Below are positions 22,350 to 34,040 of a stretch of 64,000 nt of DNA, piece by piece. The stretch covers positions 186,001 through 250,000 of the forward strand of contig JACGCM010000677.1 in the NCBI GenBank assembly GCA_014058105.1. Direction: 5' to 3'. The notes under the pieces were generated by a model that saw only the letters and a program-made list of their open reading frames with translations, had not been told where the DNA came from and made no database searches. Within the stretch, counting starts at the first letter, position 1. Each line of letters begins with the position of its first letter. Origin of the DNA: Kingdonia uniflora. Lineage: Eukaryota; Streptophyta; Magnoliopsida; Ranunculales; Circaeasteraceae. The position numbers were made by a program, and so were the translations under genes.

Positions 22350-24015
22350 GATCTCTTCTTTTAAATTCCCATGTAAAACTGTCATCTTAAAATCGAGTTG
22401 TTGTAGCTCCAAATCAAATTACGCTACCAAGGCCAATAGGATACGAATGGCGGAGTGTTTCACCACTGGAGAAAAAACTTCATTATAATCAATCCCCTCC
22501 CTTTAAGCATAGCCTTTGGCTACGAGTCTTGCCTTAAAGCGTATATCATAATCTTGATATCCTTGTTTCTTTGTATAGACCTACATACAACCAATCGCAT
22601 TTTTTTTCCTTAGGCATCTTTAAAAGTTCCCAAGTTTCATTCTTGGAAAACAAATACATCTCTATCTTCATTAATCCCTCCTAATGGTTAGCCTTGAAAT
22701 TGTAAATACCTATCTTACAAGTGGAAGGAACATCTTCTTTAACAACCAGTAGTGTGTATGGTACGATAACCTTCGCCCTTGGAAGTACCTTGTCCTTTGT
22801 AAGTCATCCCGGCTTACTTGCACTACTTTTTGGTTTACAAGTTGCAATTGACTCTACCAGAGTCTCATCATCTATACTACCAAATGTTCTACCTTTGCCT
22901 GTGTCTTCATCATCAGGAACATGAACTAATGGCTCATTACCCGTTGTTACATGAGTAGATAGCACCCCCTTTAGTACAAAACTATCTGGATCATGTGAAG
23001 ATACATCAATCTCTGCCAGCTACAAAATCTTATTTGTCATCTTCTCTTCGTGCTCTGAGACATGTGACTTTATTATAGAAGTCTCATCAGAAGTGATATT
23101 CCTGCTTAAAATAATCTTCTAGTCTTTCGTGTCCCATAACTTGTAGCCTTTAAGCTTTTTCAGCTTTCTGAGAAAAATGGTTTTCTTTGTTCAAGGATCC
23201 AACTTACCATCTTTGACATTATAGTATGTCAGACAACCAAAAATATGAAGAGTATCATAATCTGTAGTAAGTTCTCCCGACCAAGCTTCTATTAGTATTT
23301 TACCTTATATTGCAGCTGAAGGCAACCTATTAACGAGATAGCATGCATATGTCAAAGCCTCAGCCCAAAAAGCTTCGCCCAACCTAGAATTAGACAACAT
23401 ACACCATACCTTCTCTAGCAAAGTACAATCCATGCGCTCTATTACCCCATTTTCTTTCGGTATCTCCCTAATGGTGAAATGTCAAACAATCCCCTCATCC
23501 TAACATAATTAGAAGAACGAATCACTTGTATACTCCCCTCCATTTTTCAAACGGAGTAACTTGATCTTTCTACCAGTTTGAGTTTCTATCATCTTCTTCC
23601 ACCTCATAAATATTTATAAGACTTCATTCCTCCTCCTCATGGTATATACCTACACACTCCTAGAAAAATCATCAACAAACGACATAAAATAATATTTACC
23701 CCCAAGTGATGTACTCTTGGAGGGTCCCCCCATACATCTAAATGAACAAAGCCAAGGTTTTTAAAATTATGATGGATAGTCATGCTAAACTTTACCCTTG
23801 TCTGCTTGCTTAGAGCAGAATGTTCACAAAAATCTAACTTGCACGCCTTAGCACATTTCCATAACCATTGGTTCGCAAGAACTCTTAAGAACTTCACCCC
23901 CGTATGTGCCAAACGCATATGCCATAGTCTAGTGGCATCTCTGGAAGTAGTCTCCGTACCTTCCACAGTCGCAATCTTCCAAAAATTGCCATACCATCTA
24001 AATATTACAAGTTGT
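22350..24015 (-). pseudogene. copia-1 integrase and N-terminal RT
   Basis: The minus-strand frames start with the pre-integrase zinc region (LWHMRLAHTG, LDFCEHSALSKQTRVKF, one Cys of HHCC lost). They continue with integrase (FVHLDVWGD, LKNGGEY where the second catalytic Asp is missing, PKENGVIERM) and then the linker and RT start (WLYVGLYKE; QQLDFKMTVLHGNLKEEIY). The frame joins exactly to 7587 after removal of H. Multiple stops are present. The 5' part (gag, protease) is missing, cut at about 24015 by the neighbouring gypsy element. Confidence 0.8.
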
Positions 24016-24826
24016 TATTTCTACTAAGTACTCAGGTGAAGCAGAGCTTACTCAAGCCATTGTTGATCCAGGTAGTCGGAAATATTTGATTTTTGAGGCA
24101 CTGGTAAAGAAGGTGGGTTTGATTACTACAACTCATCCTAAGCCTTGTGGTTTGGGGTGGATTCAGAAAGATGCGGATTTGATGATCACAAAGCAGCATA
24201 CATTCAAGTTTGCGATTACTGAAAAGTTTATTGACGAGGTGATGTGTGAGGTGATTCCTTTAGATCTGTGTCAGGTATTCTTGGATAACCCTTATCTTTG
24301 GGACCGAGATGCGATTCATTACCGTATAGCTCGCAAGTATCATCTTATGAAGGAGGGAAAGGAGTTCCATATCTATACTTGTAGGGAGTATGTCACTATG
24401 AATAATTTAGTAATGGTGAATCAGGTGAAGCGGTTGGTTAATGCGACCGGCAAGTTTGCGTTATTGGTACGACCGGTTTAAGAGGGTACATCGGCTAGAG
24501 TGTTATCTACATTGACAACATCACATAAGCAATAAACCAAAATGGGGAAGTTGTAAGAGGAGGTTGTGGTACATCTATGCAGTCCAAGCTACAGTAAGCT
24601 CGCCATATGAAGTAGATGTCGTACCTACATCAGTTTACCTTGATGATCAAGTATAAGAAAGGAGTGAACAACAAAATGGCTGATATGTTATCTCGACCCC
24701 CATTACCAACTATTTTCGTTATGGTGGTAGCTATGCAGATACAACCTATTGTTTCTTCTGAGTAAGTTTTAGGGTATAACGATGACAAGGAGATCTGTGT
24801 GATTCATGAGAAGTTGCTACAAGGCA
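24016..24826 (+). pseudogene. chromovirus-1 protease end joined to RNase H end
   Basis: The forward frame 24086-24481 reads LGWIQKDADLMITKQHTFKF, then IDEVMCEVIPLDLCQVFLDNPYLWDRD. This is the conserved segment between the aspartic protease and RT of plant Ty3/gypsy elements. After 24500 it jumps to LMIKYKKGVNNKMADMLSRPP, the end of RNase H, so the RT is deleted. The copy is then cut at 24827 by the Tekay LTR and resumes at about 29828. Confidence 0.75.
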
Positions 24827-27772
24827 TGTCACGCCCCAAAATCTAGTAATCGATAGCTTGACCAATTACTAGATTCTAAGTAGTGCAGGTCGGGGAATCC
24901 AAATATTCTACCCCACAAATAGCCTAGCCGTAGATAAATTTTGGCTCAGCTATTCACATATAGCAATAATCATCAGAGTAAAGAAATAGCAATACAACAA
25001 TATAACGCAGAAAAAAAAAGACATATATATACATTTCAGATGAAAAATGTAATACAACATCTCGAATAAAACTCAGTGACACATGCTGAGAACACCTACA
25101 GAATTCTAGAACCAAAGGAAATCTGCAGCGGAAAAAACTGTCCCTGAACGGCTACCCACGCGGTAGTCCAAGCTAATCAACCTCTGAAATGGTTAAAATG
25201 CGAGAGTGAGCAAACAACGAGCTCACTAATCCAACAGGACTAAAGAACTTACTAACAACTGGTACTGAATAATAGAGTAGAGATGAATATAATATAGAAC
25301 AGGTAAATACAATCTAGCAATATAATAAGTGTCCATAACAGATACAGAGTTGATAAGGAAAGGAAATAGAGTTGATGAGAGAAGAGAATAGAGAAGGAAT
25401 GTGAAAAGAGAGTAGAGTAAGGAATATGAGAAGAGAATGTGATGATATGATAATATGCAATACCATGACGTGAAGTGATGACTAGGATAATCCCATACTT
25501 ATCCTAGATGCAATGATATGTTATGATGAGCAGGGATATTCCCATAAATATCCCCTAATACTGAATGATTCAGTGTTTTGAAAGTGTATGCGATCTTATT
25601 ATAATGTTGGTTGATCAACCGCTAATATCTAATTTCTTAAAGAGATCAGTAATGGGATACACAGGTACAATTTGGTTAAGCTCGACCAAGCTAGGATGGT
25701 CGCACTTGATCAAAGTAGATTTGGATGTATTAACCCGCGAAACAATAGTCCGTAATATTTCAAGGAATTTCAACCTCAACGTGGATAAGTTGGGATCTCT
25801 ATGACTCTGCCTCATACCATTCCACACTCCGGAGTGGTTGAACTAGGTATAATAGTGCCATTCTCAATCTCACCATGTCTTTTAACCCGATCTCACAGAC
25901 TCCTTGGATCCTGTCGGAGGTCAATCGAAACGGAGTGTTTGTGTATCCAATCTCAATAAGTTTTGAAAGGATGTGGTAAAAGTTATAAAGGTGGAACAGG
26001 TGCACAAGAAAACTACACAGCTGCCGCTCACACGGCAATACAAATAGGATGAATAGGGACTCGGTTGCACCGACTATGCATAGCCGATGCAGCAACCTAA
26101 CCGTCTCTACATCCAATCTAATAAACTCTTAAGGCTGGAAGGGGCATTTCTGTGCAAGCCACGAGAATGCTAACCCAAGCACAACTAACTAACTCAGGTC
26201 CTATGCGAACCAAAAACCAACTCTAGAAACAATTACAAACCCAAACTATAGGTTAACACTTCTAACAGAATAATTCCTAGGTTAAACTATAGTTAATCAC
26301 AAAACATCTCTAAGTTTAATATAACTCTCTAAAACAATACTCAAAAACTAGTATAGAAACTTAATAATACTGGAATAAAACTCGCCTGAAGGAAATCCAA
26401 GTCCTGCGGAAGAACCAACTCGGAACCCAACTAAAATCCGCGGAACGGTAACGGAACGCCTGATAATCTAACACCAACAATGGAGAACCGCAAACAACAA
26501 ATCAATTAAGGAAATGACATCAAAACCAAACCCTAGAAATCAGACCTACGCCGAAATCGAGCGGAAAGAACGAAAAAGGAATAGGGAATTTCTTACCGAG
26601 GATAGGAGCAAAGCTTGCGACGAAGCGGAAGAAGAATCCTCGATGCGATGGGGAAGATAGGATCTAGAGTATGGAGGAGAGGGGAATTGGTTAGGGAGAG
26701 AAGAGAGAGAGAAAAAAAAAAGGGAAAGTGAAGAAAAGAATGTTTAAACCAAAAAAAACTGAAAACGAGCCTCTGTTCGAATAGGAAATGATCCTGTTCG
26801 AACATAGTAAAGTGTATTCGAACAGAGAAGAGTCTTGTTCAAATATAAACGGGTTTATTCGAACAGAAAGGTCCCTGTTCGAATAGAACTACTCCTGCAC
26901 CCAAAAAAACAACCCTGAAGGCACCACGGACCACCCCAGACACCCCGAAAACACCACGGACTACCACCACTACAACACAAACACTATAACAAACCCAACC
27001 AAGGTTTCTCAAGGTAAAAATACCACCTCACGGCCACCAAAACGCCTAAACCCCCAAAAGGAATCTTTTCCTCAGAAAAGTCCGGAAACCTACCGGCCAA
27101 TCCAACGGCTCACCGAAACTACCCCAAATCACACACACAACATACAAACATCACTACCAACCCATATAGGGGTTCCCACAATTCATAACACCGCCGTAAC
27201 GCCTAAAACCACCGGAATGCCAAAAAGGAATCTTTGCCTGGAAAAACCTTGGAAACCTACCGGCCAATCCAACGGCTTACTGGAGCCACCCCAAATCTCA
27301 CACACAACATACAAACATCACTACCAACCTATCTAGGGGTTCCCAAAATTCATAACACCACCGTAACTCCTAAAACCACCAAAATTCCAAGAAGGAATCT
27401 TTGCTCAAAAAAACCCCGAAAACCTACCGGCCAATCCAACGGCTCACCGGAACCACACCAAACCACAAACACAACAATTAAACACCATCACCAACCCATT
27501 TAGGGGTTCCCAAGGCTTCAATGCCACCTCCTCCTCTGAATGACCATCGAACTGCCAAAACTACAAAAGGAATCTAATACTAAACCACCGAAAGGAATAA
27601 ATAGATGCATAATGGATGAATAAATGGATGAAAGAGTACATGCGGAAAATGAATGCGGAACTTTAAGTGAAAGAAATGAATCTAATATGCCTATGAGATA
27701 AAGAATTGGAATATATAAGCGGAAATAGAATATGAGTGAATATTAGGAATAAATAAAATACGGGTCATTACA
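24827..27772 (-). repeat. Tekay-type 3' LTR, 2.95 kb
   Basis: In plus orientation it starts TGTCACGCCCC and ends GGGTCATTACA. Very long LTRs with TGTCACGCCC-type ends are usual for Tekay/Del chromoviruses. It contains TTCGAAC/TTCGAAT clusters at 26775-26885 and a 167-bp tandem repeat at 27040-27530. Confidence 0.8.
27040..27530. repeat. Tandem repeat, 167 bp x about 3
   Basis: TACCGGCCAATCCAACGG recurs at 27091, 27258 and 27425, a period of 167 bp. It is followed each time by the same C/A-rich block ending in AGGGGTTCCC. It lies inside the Tekay LTR. Confidence 0.9.
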
Positions 27773-27818
27773 ATCTAACCCCATAAAAAAAATTCGCCCC
27801 CAAAATTAAGCGCATACC

Positions 27819-29827
27819 TCATCCTGAGAATAAAAGTGGATAGTACCTCCTCACATAAGCCTCTAACTCCCAGGTAGCCTCCTCTGGACCATGGTGACTC
27901 CACTAGAGTTTCACAAACGGAATAACCTTGTGGCGAAGAACCTTTTCCTCGCAATCCAAAATATACTCTGGATGCTCAAGATACGAGGCATCGTCCCGAT
28001 CCTCTATCGGTTCCCAGTCAATCACATGAGTAGGGTCCTGCTCATAATTCCTCAACATAGAAACATGAAAGACGCTATGAACTCTGCTCAGCTACTGCGG
28101 CAACACCAAACGGTATGCTAACTCTCCAACTCTGTCCAGAATCTCAAACGGGCCAATATATCTCTGAGCTAGCTTCCCCTTCTTGCTGAAACGCATCACG
28201 CCCCTCATCGGTGAAACCTTCAGCAAAGCATGATCCCTGATCCAAAACTCTAGCGGTCTCCTGCGGATGTCGACATAACTCTTCTGTCGGCTCTGTGTTA
28301 TACGTAACTGATCCCTGATGGTAGTAACTGCCTCAGTAGTCCCCCGAACCAAGTCAGGTCCCAGTAAGATCTGCTCACCAACCTCTACCCAACTCAAAGG
28401 TGATCTGCATGGTCTACCATATAAAGCCTAGTAAGGTGCCATCCCGATGCTCGACTGAAAACTGCTGTTGTACGCGAACTCCGCCCAATGTAAATACTCA
28501 TCCCATCTTCCCTTGAAGTCCAAAACACAAACTCAAAGCATATCCTCAGGAATTTGGTTAACTCATTCTGTCTGACCGTCGGTCAGAGGGTGAAATGCTG
28601 TACTGAAATCTAGTCTAGTATCCATAACTCGCTGAAAGCTCTGCCAAAATTTGTTGGCAAATCTAGCATCTCTATCTGACACAATAGATACTGGAGCCCC
28701 ATGTAAATGAACAATCTCCCTCACATATATCCTACTCAACTCATCAGTAGTCATAGTCGTGCGAACCAGAATGAAATGTGCCGATTTGGTCAATCGGTCC
28801 ATAATCACCCAAATAGAATCATGATGTTTCTTCGTTCGTGGTAAACCCGATATGAAGTCCATCATGACGTACTCCCATTTCCACTCTGGAATAGGTAAGA
28901 GTTCAAGCTGTCGTGCTAGTTTCTAATGCTCTGCCTTCACCTGCTGGCAAGTTAGACATTTGGAAACAAATACAGCTATCTCGCGCTTCATATTATCCCA
29001 CCAAAAATGTCTCTTCAGATCTTGGTACATCTTTATACTGCCTAGATGAATAGTGTATCTTGAACCATGAGCCTCACTCAAAACCTCACGTTTTAGTACC
29101 TTGGAATCTGGCAAGCATAATCTGCCCCTGTATCTAATGCTGCCATCTGAACTAACTATCCAATCAGGTCTGGTGTCGTCTGAAGCCCAAGACTGTAATC
29201 TGTCATCCTGCTGCTACACCTCTATAATTTGAGAAATCAAAGACGGCTGAACTCTCAGATTTACAATAAGACCACCCGTAGTCTGTGAATTCACAATCAA
29301 CCCGAACACCGCAATGTCGCTAAGCATCGTCCACTCATGAATCATCAAACGTGCTAGTAATCCTCTATACAAACGGCTCAAGGTGTCGGCCACCACGTTC
29401 GCCTTCCCTGGATGGTACTGCCAATCTACATCGTAGTCCTTCAGAAATTCCATCCACCTGCGTTGTCTCATGTTCAGCTCCTTCTGAGAGAAAAGATACC
29501 GCAAACTATTGTGATCAGAAAAAAGCTCGAACCTCTCCCCGTATAAGTAGTATCTCTAGATCTTCAGCACATAAACCACTACTGCCAACTCGAGATTATG
29601 AGTAGGATAATTCCTCTCATGTACCTTAAGCTATCTCGAAGCGTAAGCCACCACCTTTCCCTCCTGCATCAAAACGCAACCAAGTCCGCTAAGCGATGCA
29701 TCACTGTATTCTCTATACCTCTGCCCGCTGGATAGAACAATCAAAACTGGTGTTATCGTCAATCTGTTCTTCAACTCGGCAAAATCTAAAGAGCACCTGT
29801 CATCCCAAACAAAATGAACGTCCCTGT
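27819..29827 (-). pseudogene. Tekay pol: RNase H, integrase, chromodomain
   Basis: The order on the minus strand is RNase H ([42 protein letters not shown]), integrase zinc region (HGSRYTIHLG...CLTCQQVKAEH, HHCC complete), catalytic core, then chromodomain (YILDCEEKVLRHKVIPFVKL, WSHHGPEEATWELE). In the core Asp is present in MDFISGLP and SDRDARF and Glu in TDGQTE, so all three catalytic residues are visible. Only a handful of stops occur, fewer than in the other elements here. The chromodomain would target integration to chromatin marks. The upstream RT, protease and gag are absent. Confidence 0.85.
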
Positions 29828-30985
29828 TTGATTTACTGGGGCAGTTTACAATGCATTCCAGAGGGTGGAGACCATTTGTATTGAATACGAGTAGTACATT
29901 GTTCCCGGGTGGCAGGTCATTTCAGGGTTAAGATGACTCTTTAAATTTATGGCGTTATGTCTTTTGGTTGAAGATACAGGTGGATATTTCTTGTGTGGTT
30001 TGTGATTGTGTACTATACAACACATCGAAGGCTTCCAATCAGAAGATATGACTGTACTTACTATACCAGTTCCTAACCGACCTTAGAAGAGTATTTTAAT
30101 AGATTTTATGGGTGGTTTGCCCATGTCCAAGTGTAAAAATGACTATTTGTTTGTGGCAGTGGATTGAATCAGCAAGATGATTGTTCTTATTCTATGCCAA
30201 AAGATGGTCACCAGGGACGGAGCAGCGCGATTATTTTTTAGAGACGTCTGGAGATCATTATGGGGGATGATGGACACTAAGTTGAAGAGAAGTATTGTTT
30301 GTCATCCGCAGATAGACGAGCAAACAGAGTAGTTAATCATACTTTGGTACATTTATTATGGGGATTCCATTCAAAGCATCTTAAGACTTGGGATGAGATT
30401 TTAGGGCATCTTAAGTTTGCATTTAATCGGGAAATTCATGGTTCTACTTTGAAGTATCTATTTGAAGTTTGTTTGAGGTACTTGCCTCAAAACCTTTTTT
30501 ATTTGGCTTTTAGTCTTGGCGACAAGAAGGTGTCAAGGAAAGAGGAAGAGTAATAGGTTAAAGATCATCATTTCATTGAGAGGATAAGTAAGGTTCATGA
30601 GGCGGTTGAAGCACAATTGAAGAAGACATAAGCAAAGTATAAGGCTCGACACGACAAATATTATGTTAAGTACAGTTTTCAAGAGAGTAACCTAGTTTGG
30701 TTGCATTTGAGTAAGGAACGGCTTAAGGGGGAAGCTAAGAAGCTCAAACTTATCCGTTATGGTCTGTTTATGATACTCAATAAGATTGGTGACAATGTAT
30801 TCCAATTAGATTTGCCACCTTTCATGAAGATGTTTTCGGTGATTAATGTCGAGTATTTGAAGCTGTTTGAGCCATTTCTTTTAGAGAATACTCTACAATC
30901 GACACTCGTCATCTGTCAGTTGATGACTTATGGATGGAAAGAGAAGATCTATTGTAGGAGGATGGTATTCTAGAGAGGAAAGTTC
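29828..30985 (+). pseudogene. chromovirus-1 integrase
   Basis: Reading resumes with a degraded zinc region (AGHFRVKMTL, normally followed by FWP). Then come a core with DFMGGLPMSKCKNDYLFVAVD, an internal deletion to SIVCHPQIDEQTE, VNHTLVHLLWGFHSKHLKTWDEIL, and the C-terminal module SNLVWLHLSKERL..LKLIRYG, NKIGDNVFQLDLP, FSVINVEYLKLFEPF. The first Asp and the QTE Glu are visible; the second Asp region is deleted. The frame is 30299-30553 and 30701-30973 with stops between. Confidence 0.75.
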
Positions 30986-31145
30986 ATGCTACAAGACGGG
31001 GTGGTATTGAGTTGTTCTGAGTTGGGAAGAAGGCTCAGCTACCTAGTAAGTCAAAGTGGTACAGCAGGGAAATGGGAATAGCCACATTCCCACATATCAA
31101 GTTTTAGCTTAAGAAGGAGCTCAAGGCTCCTAAAGGGGGGAGCCA

Positions 31146-31620
31146 TGATCCAGGAGAATCTAGGGAGTTTTTTTTTAAAAAATTAACCAAGTCGTTCGAA
31201 CGAGATTTGGAGTCATTCGAACGACTTGAGTTCTATTCGACCAGACTTTTAAGTCTATTCAAATAAATAGGCTTCTGAGTAGTTTTATTCAAATACACTA
31301 ATTTCTGTTCAAATACATTTATTATTGTTCGACCAAAAACTAGTTCTGTTCGAATAGAGGCACAATTCAGCCTATTTTCAGATGTTGAAGGGCATAATTA
31401 TCATATTTTGTAACTAGGAACTTGTAACCCTTATAAAGGGGTAAGGCTAGGCAAGATTAGAGGATGTTAGAGCAATCAAAGTTCTGAAAGAGTGACTTAG
31501 GGCTTGAGAGAAATTCGATTGTAATTGATTATTGATTAAGCAATTGAAGCTCTAAAAGGGATTTTCCTAACCAATATGTGTGTTCTTTGTACTATTCTTC
31601 TTTTTAGGGTTTCTCAATTC
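31146..31620 (+). repeat. Probable 3' LTR of chromovirus-1
   Basis: A polypurine tract TAAAGGGGGGAG (31131-31142) is followed by TGATCCAGG. The stretch has TTCGAAC motifs at 31190-31350 and a TATAAA at 31432. The right boundary is not clear and the 5' LTR is missing. Confidence 0.45.
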
Positions 31621-31629
31621 ATATTGTGG

Positions 31630-32020
31630 ATTAAACCACCACTGGACCAAGTGCCCAATTATTTTGTACCACTTACTCTCAAGCAGCCGGTACACGGAAT
31701 CGGCATGCGAAGGTTTTTATTCACCATTATCTTAGGGAGATACATCTCAGGGAGATACATCTTTGGGGAAATCGACGTCAGGGGGAGTATTCCCAACCTG
31801 ACGTGGACACATGTGTGTTGTATTCTTTTTCCTGATAGTGCAGTTTTTATCCTTAGAGGTTTTACTGACTTATGGTTTTGATGAGGCAACGTATACGCGT
31901 CTACCATACGGGGAATAGGATTGTACTATTTCCTTACACATCTTTTTTCTCAAAGGGGTTTTGCTAGGCAGAGGTTGTAACGAGGCAACTCGTCCTAGTA
32001 TGGAACACCCCAAGGGGGAG
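31630..32020 (+). pseudogene. copia 3' end (copia-3)
   Basis: The short frame ending HGIGMRRFLF matches the last residues of copia RNase H (..KLGMRR.). It is followed by a typical untranslated tail and the polypurine tract CAAGGGGGAG (32011-32020) directly before an LTR. All upstream coding parts are missing. Confidence 0.6.
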
Positions 32021-32271
32021 TGTTAGGAGTTGGGTCTGGCCTAAGGTGGGAACACAACTTGGTTTGGGTGTCCTACTAGCTAGACTCCTAACAAGCCCAT
32101 ATACCATTAGGGTTTATGGGGAGAGTTTAATTATGAGTATATAACGTAATAAAGGGTTAAATCTATGTAACCTCTGAGAAACTACATAGATAATTTATCA
32201 ATAAAAAATATATCTACTCTTCTCTCATGTCTATGTTATGCTAAACTGATAGAATAGAGTATTATCTAACA
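32021..32271 (+). repeat. copia-3 LTR, 251 bp
   Basis: It starts TGTTAGGAGTTGGG and ends TTATCTAACA, with perfect TGTTAG/CTAACA terminal inverted repeats, after a polypurine tract. Confidence 0.75.
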
Positions 32272-32590
32272 TATCTTACTTATTCTGGTATCTAATATGT
32301 TTTAGTTTATTTTTATCATATATTTGGATGAAAGCAACATAGAAAACTAGACATTTAGTAAGACCAAATAGTCAGAAGAAACGAAAAACAAAACATGCAA
32401 TCGATGTAATTTACAAACTATTGCAATTTACGGACACAATCTATATGATAAATTATTTTCAATCGCTATCTAATTCATTAAATGCAGGATAAAAACATGC
32501 CCAAATTAAAGATACTTTAGCATCAAAATTTATTTCCAGAATCTTTTAAATGATTTTGTTTATCTACTCATTTAGTGATTTTATCACCAT
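32272..32590. other. Unassigned AT-rich DNA
   Basis: I see no coding sequence. It forms the upstream region of the defensin-like gene. Confidence 0.6.
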
Positions 32591-32598
32591 TATATATA
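32591..32598 (+). promoter_or_regulatory. TATA box of the defensin-like gene
   Basis: TATATATA lies 57-64 nt upstream of the exon 1 ATG (32655), a normal plant spacing for a short 5' leader. Confidence 0.5.
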
Positions 32599-33000
32599 GA
32601 AGTCCTTACTGCAACTTTCCAATAATCCCAGAGTTGGTTTTAGTACTGAGAAAGATGAATAAGCCTTCTTAACTCCAGTTTTTTCTCCTCATTATCTTAG
32701 TTTTTAGGTATGTTTATCGTCTTTGTTTCACCTAGGCACTATTTATTTGCATTTATAATACCGACTATATCAGGCCCTAAATTCTCAACATTTTTAATAG
32801 GGTCTTGTGCAAATAATTACTAGTTTCTTGGCAGGCTAGTTGTAATATAGATCCTAAACAATTCCAACAAAAATTGATACATCTTGCTTATTTGATCGTT
32901 TAAAATTAGTATATCTTTTATGAGTAAATGAATACGTAGCACAAAAACATTTTAGATTTACAAAATATTTACTTATGATTTGCCATGGTATATTTACAGC

Positions 33001-33260
33001 TGTTACGATGGGAATTGAGTTGGCCTATTTTCAGATCGGATCAGATCTGATTAAAAATGGGGGCGGATGGAAATTTTTCCAATTTTTTGGAAGAGTAAAA
33101 TCCGTTCTGATAAAAAAAAATTGAAAAAGCGAAAATGGATCCGAATCCGAAAAAAATTGGATTTATCTGAAAAAATCAGAAATCCAAAATTTTCGGGAAA
33201 GTAAACACAAAATTTTGAATTCGGAAAATTTTGAAAAAAAAAATCATAAATTTTAGATTT
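33001..33260. repeat. GATCGGAT-rich AT repeat, copy 1
   Basis: Sequence rich in GGATC/GATCC-like words (ATCGGATCAGATCTGA, GGATCCGAATCCG) and A/T runs, with a similar block at 33840-34040. It looks like a decayed small DNA transposon, but ends and target duplications cannot be defined. Confidence 0.35.
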
Positions 33261-33596
33261 TGCAGGAAATTGTCATTGTATTAATATCTCATAAACATAT
33301 TATTAGACAAGTGCTAATAAATGATACCATCATAGAAACTTTGGTACACAAGAAATGATAACAACTTGGAAATAAATATTGTCCATATTATAAAGTTTAC
33401 AAAATAAAACATCATTTCACAAGCTTAAGTAACCCGTTTTAAGACAAAAATATCATCAAATATGACAGCCTCTTTAGAGATAGGTAAAGTGTAATCAAAA
33501 ACAGCCACCCACTATTACTTAAACATAAAAGTTTAAACCCATGAAACCAACTAAACACCACCTGACCATGTCTCACCCACACCATGGCTTCAAGAG

Positions 33597-33638
33597 AGAT
33601 AGATAGATAGATAGATACATACATACATACATACATAC

Positions 33639-33701
<63 letters not shown>

Positions 33702-33710
33702 AAAAAAAAA
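33597..33710. repeat. Compound microsatellite
   Basis: (GATA)n, (CATA)n, (GATA)n, (GA)n and a run of A follow one another in the intron of the defensin-like gene. Confidence 0.95.
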
Positions 33711-33839
33711 GATTCTTACCTTAAAGGGAAAATGAGAGTGAAGTTTCACTGGTGGAGAAGAGAGAGCCCTTGCAGAAAAGGAGAAGAAATATAGACAGAC
33801 CTAGATGAAGTATGTTTTGTTCGAGGTTTTAGTCCCAAC

Positions 33840-34040
33840 TCCCTCAAGTTGAAAGTAGGGAAGTCGATTTAAATCGGATCGGATGTTATTCGGAATAATC
33901 GAATCGAATCTTATTTAAAAAATTTGGAAAATCAGAATGGCAAAAGGCTATCCAATTTTGATCCGATATTTTTCAAGAAAAAATTAGAAACGTAAAATAG
34001 GGTTCCAAAATAATAAAAAATAGGATAGGATTTTGGAAAA
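33840..34040. repeat. GATCGGAT-rich AT repeat, copy 2
   Basis: AAATCGGATCGGATG and ATCGAATCGAATC words resemble copy 1. It lies just before exon 2 of the defensin-like gene. Confidence 0.35.

Larger units (their letters stand above)
24827..29827 (-). mobile_element. Tekay/Del-type chromovirus, 5'-truncated
   Basis: The 3' LTR (24827-27772) is followed on the minus strand by a purine-rich tract (27773-27803) and coding sequence for chromodomain, integrase and RNase H. Coding homology ends abruptly at about 29827 within the RT/RNase H border. There is no 5' LTR, gag or main RT and no target duplication can be recognised. It interrupts chromovirus-1. Confidence 0.8.

Noticed and set aside
33439..33636. 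Minus-strand ORF with hydrophobic stretches
   Set aside because: Starts in the GATA/CATA microsatellite and has no family signature.
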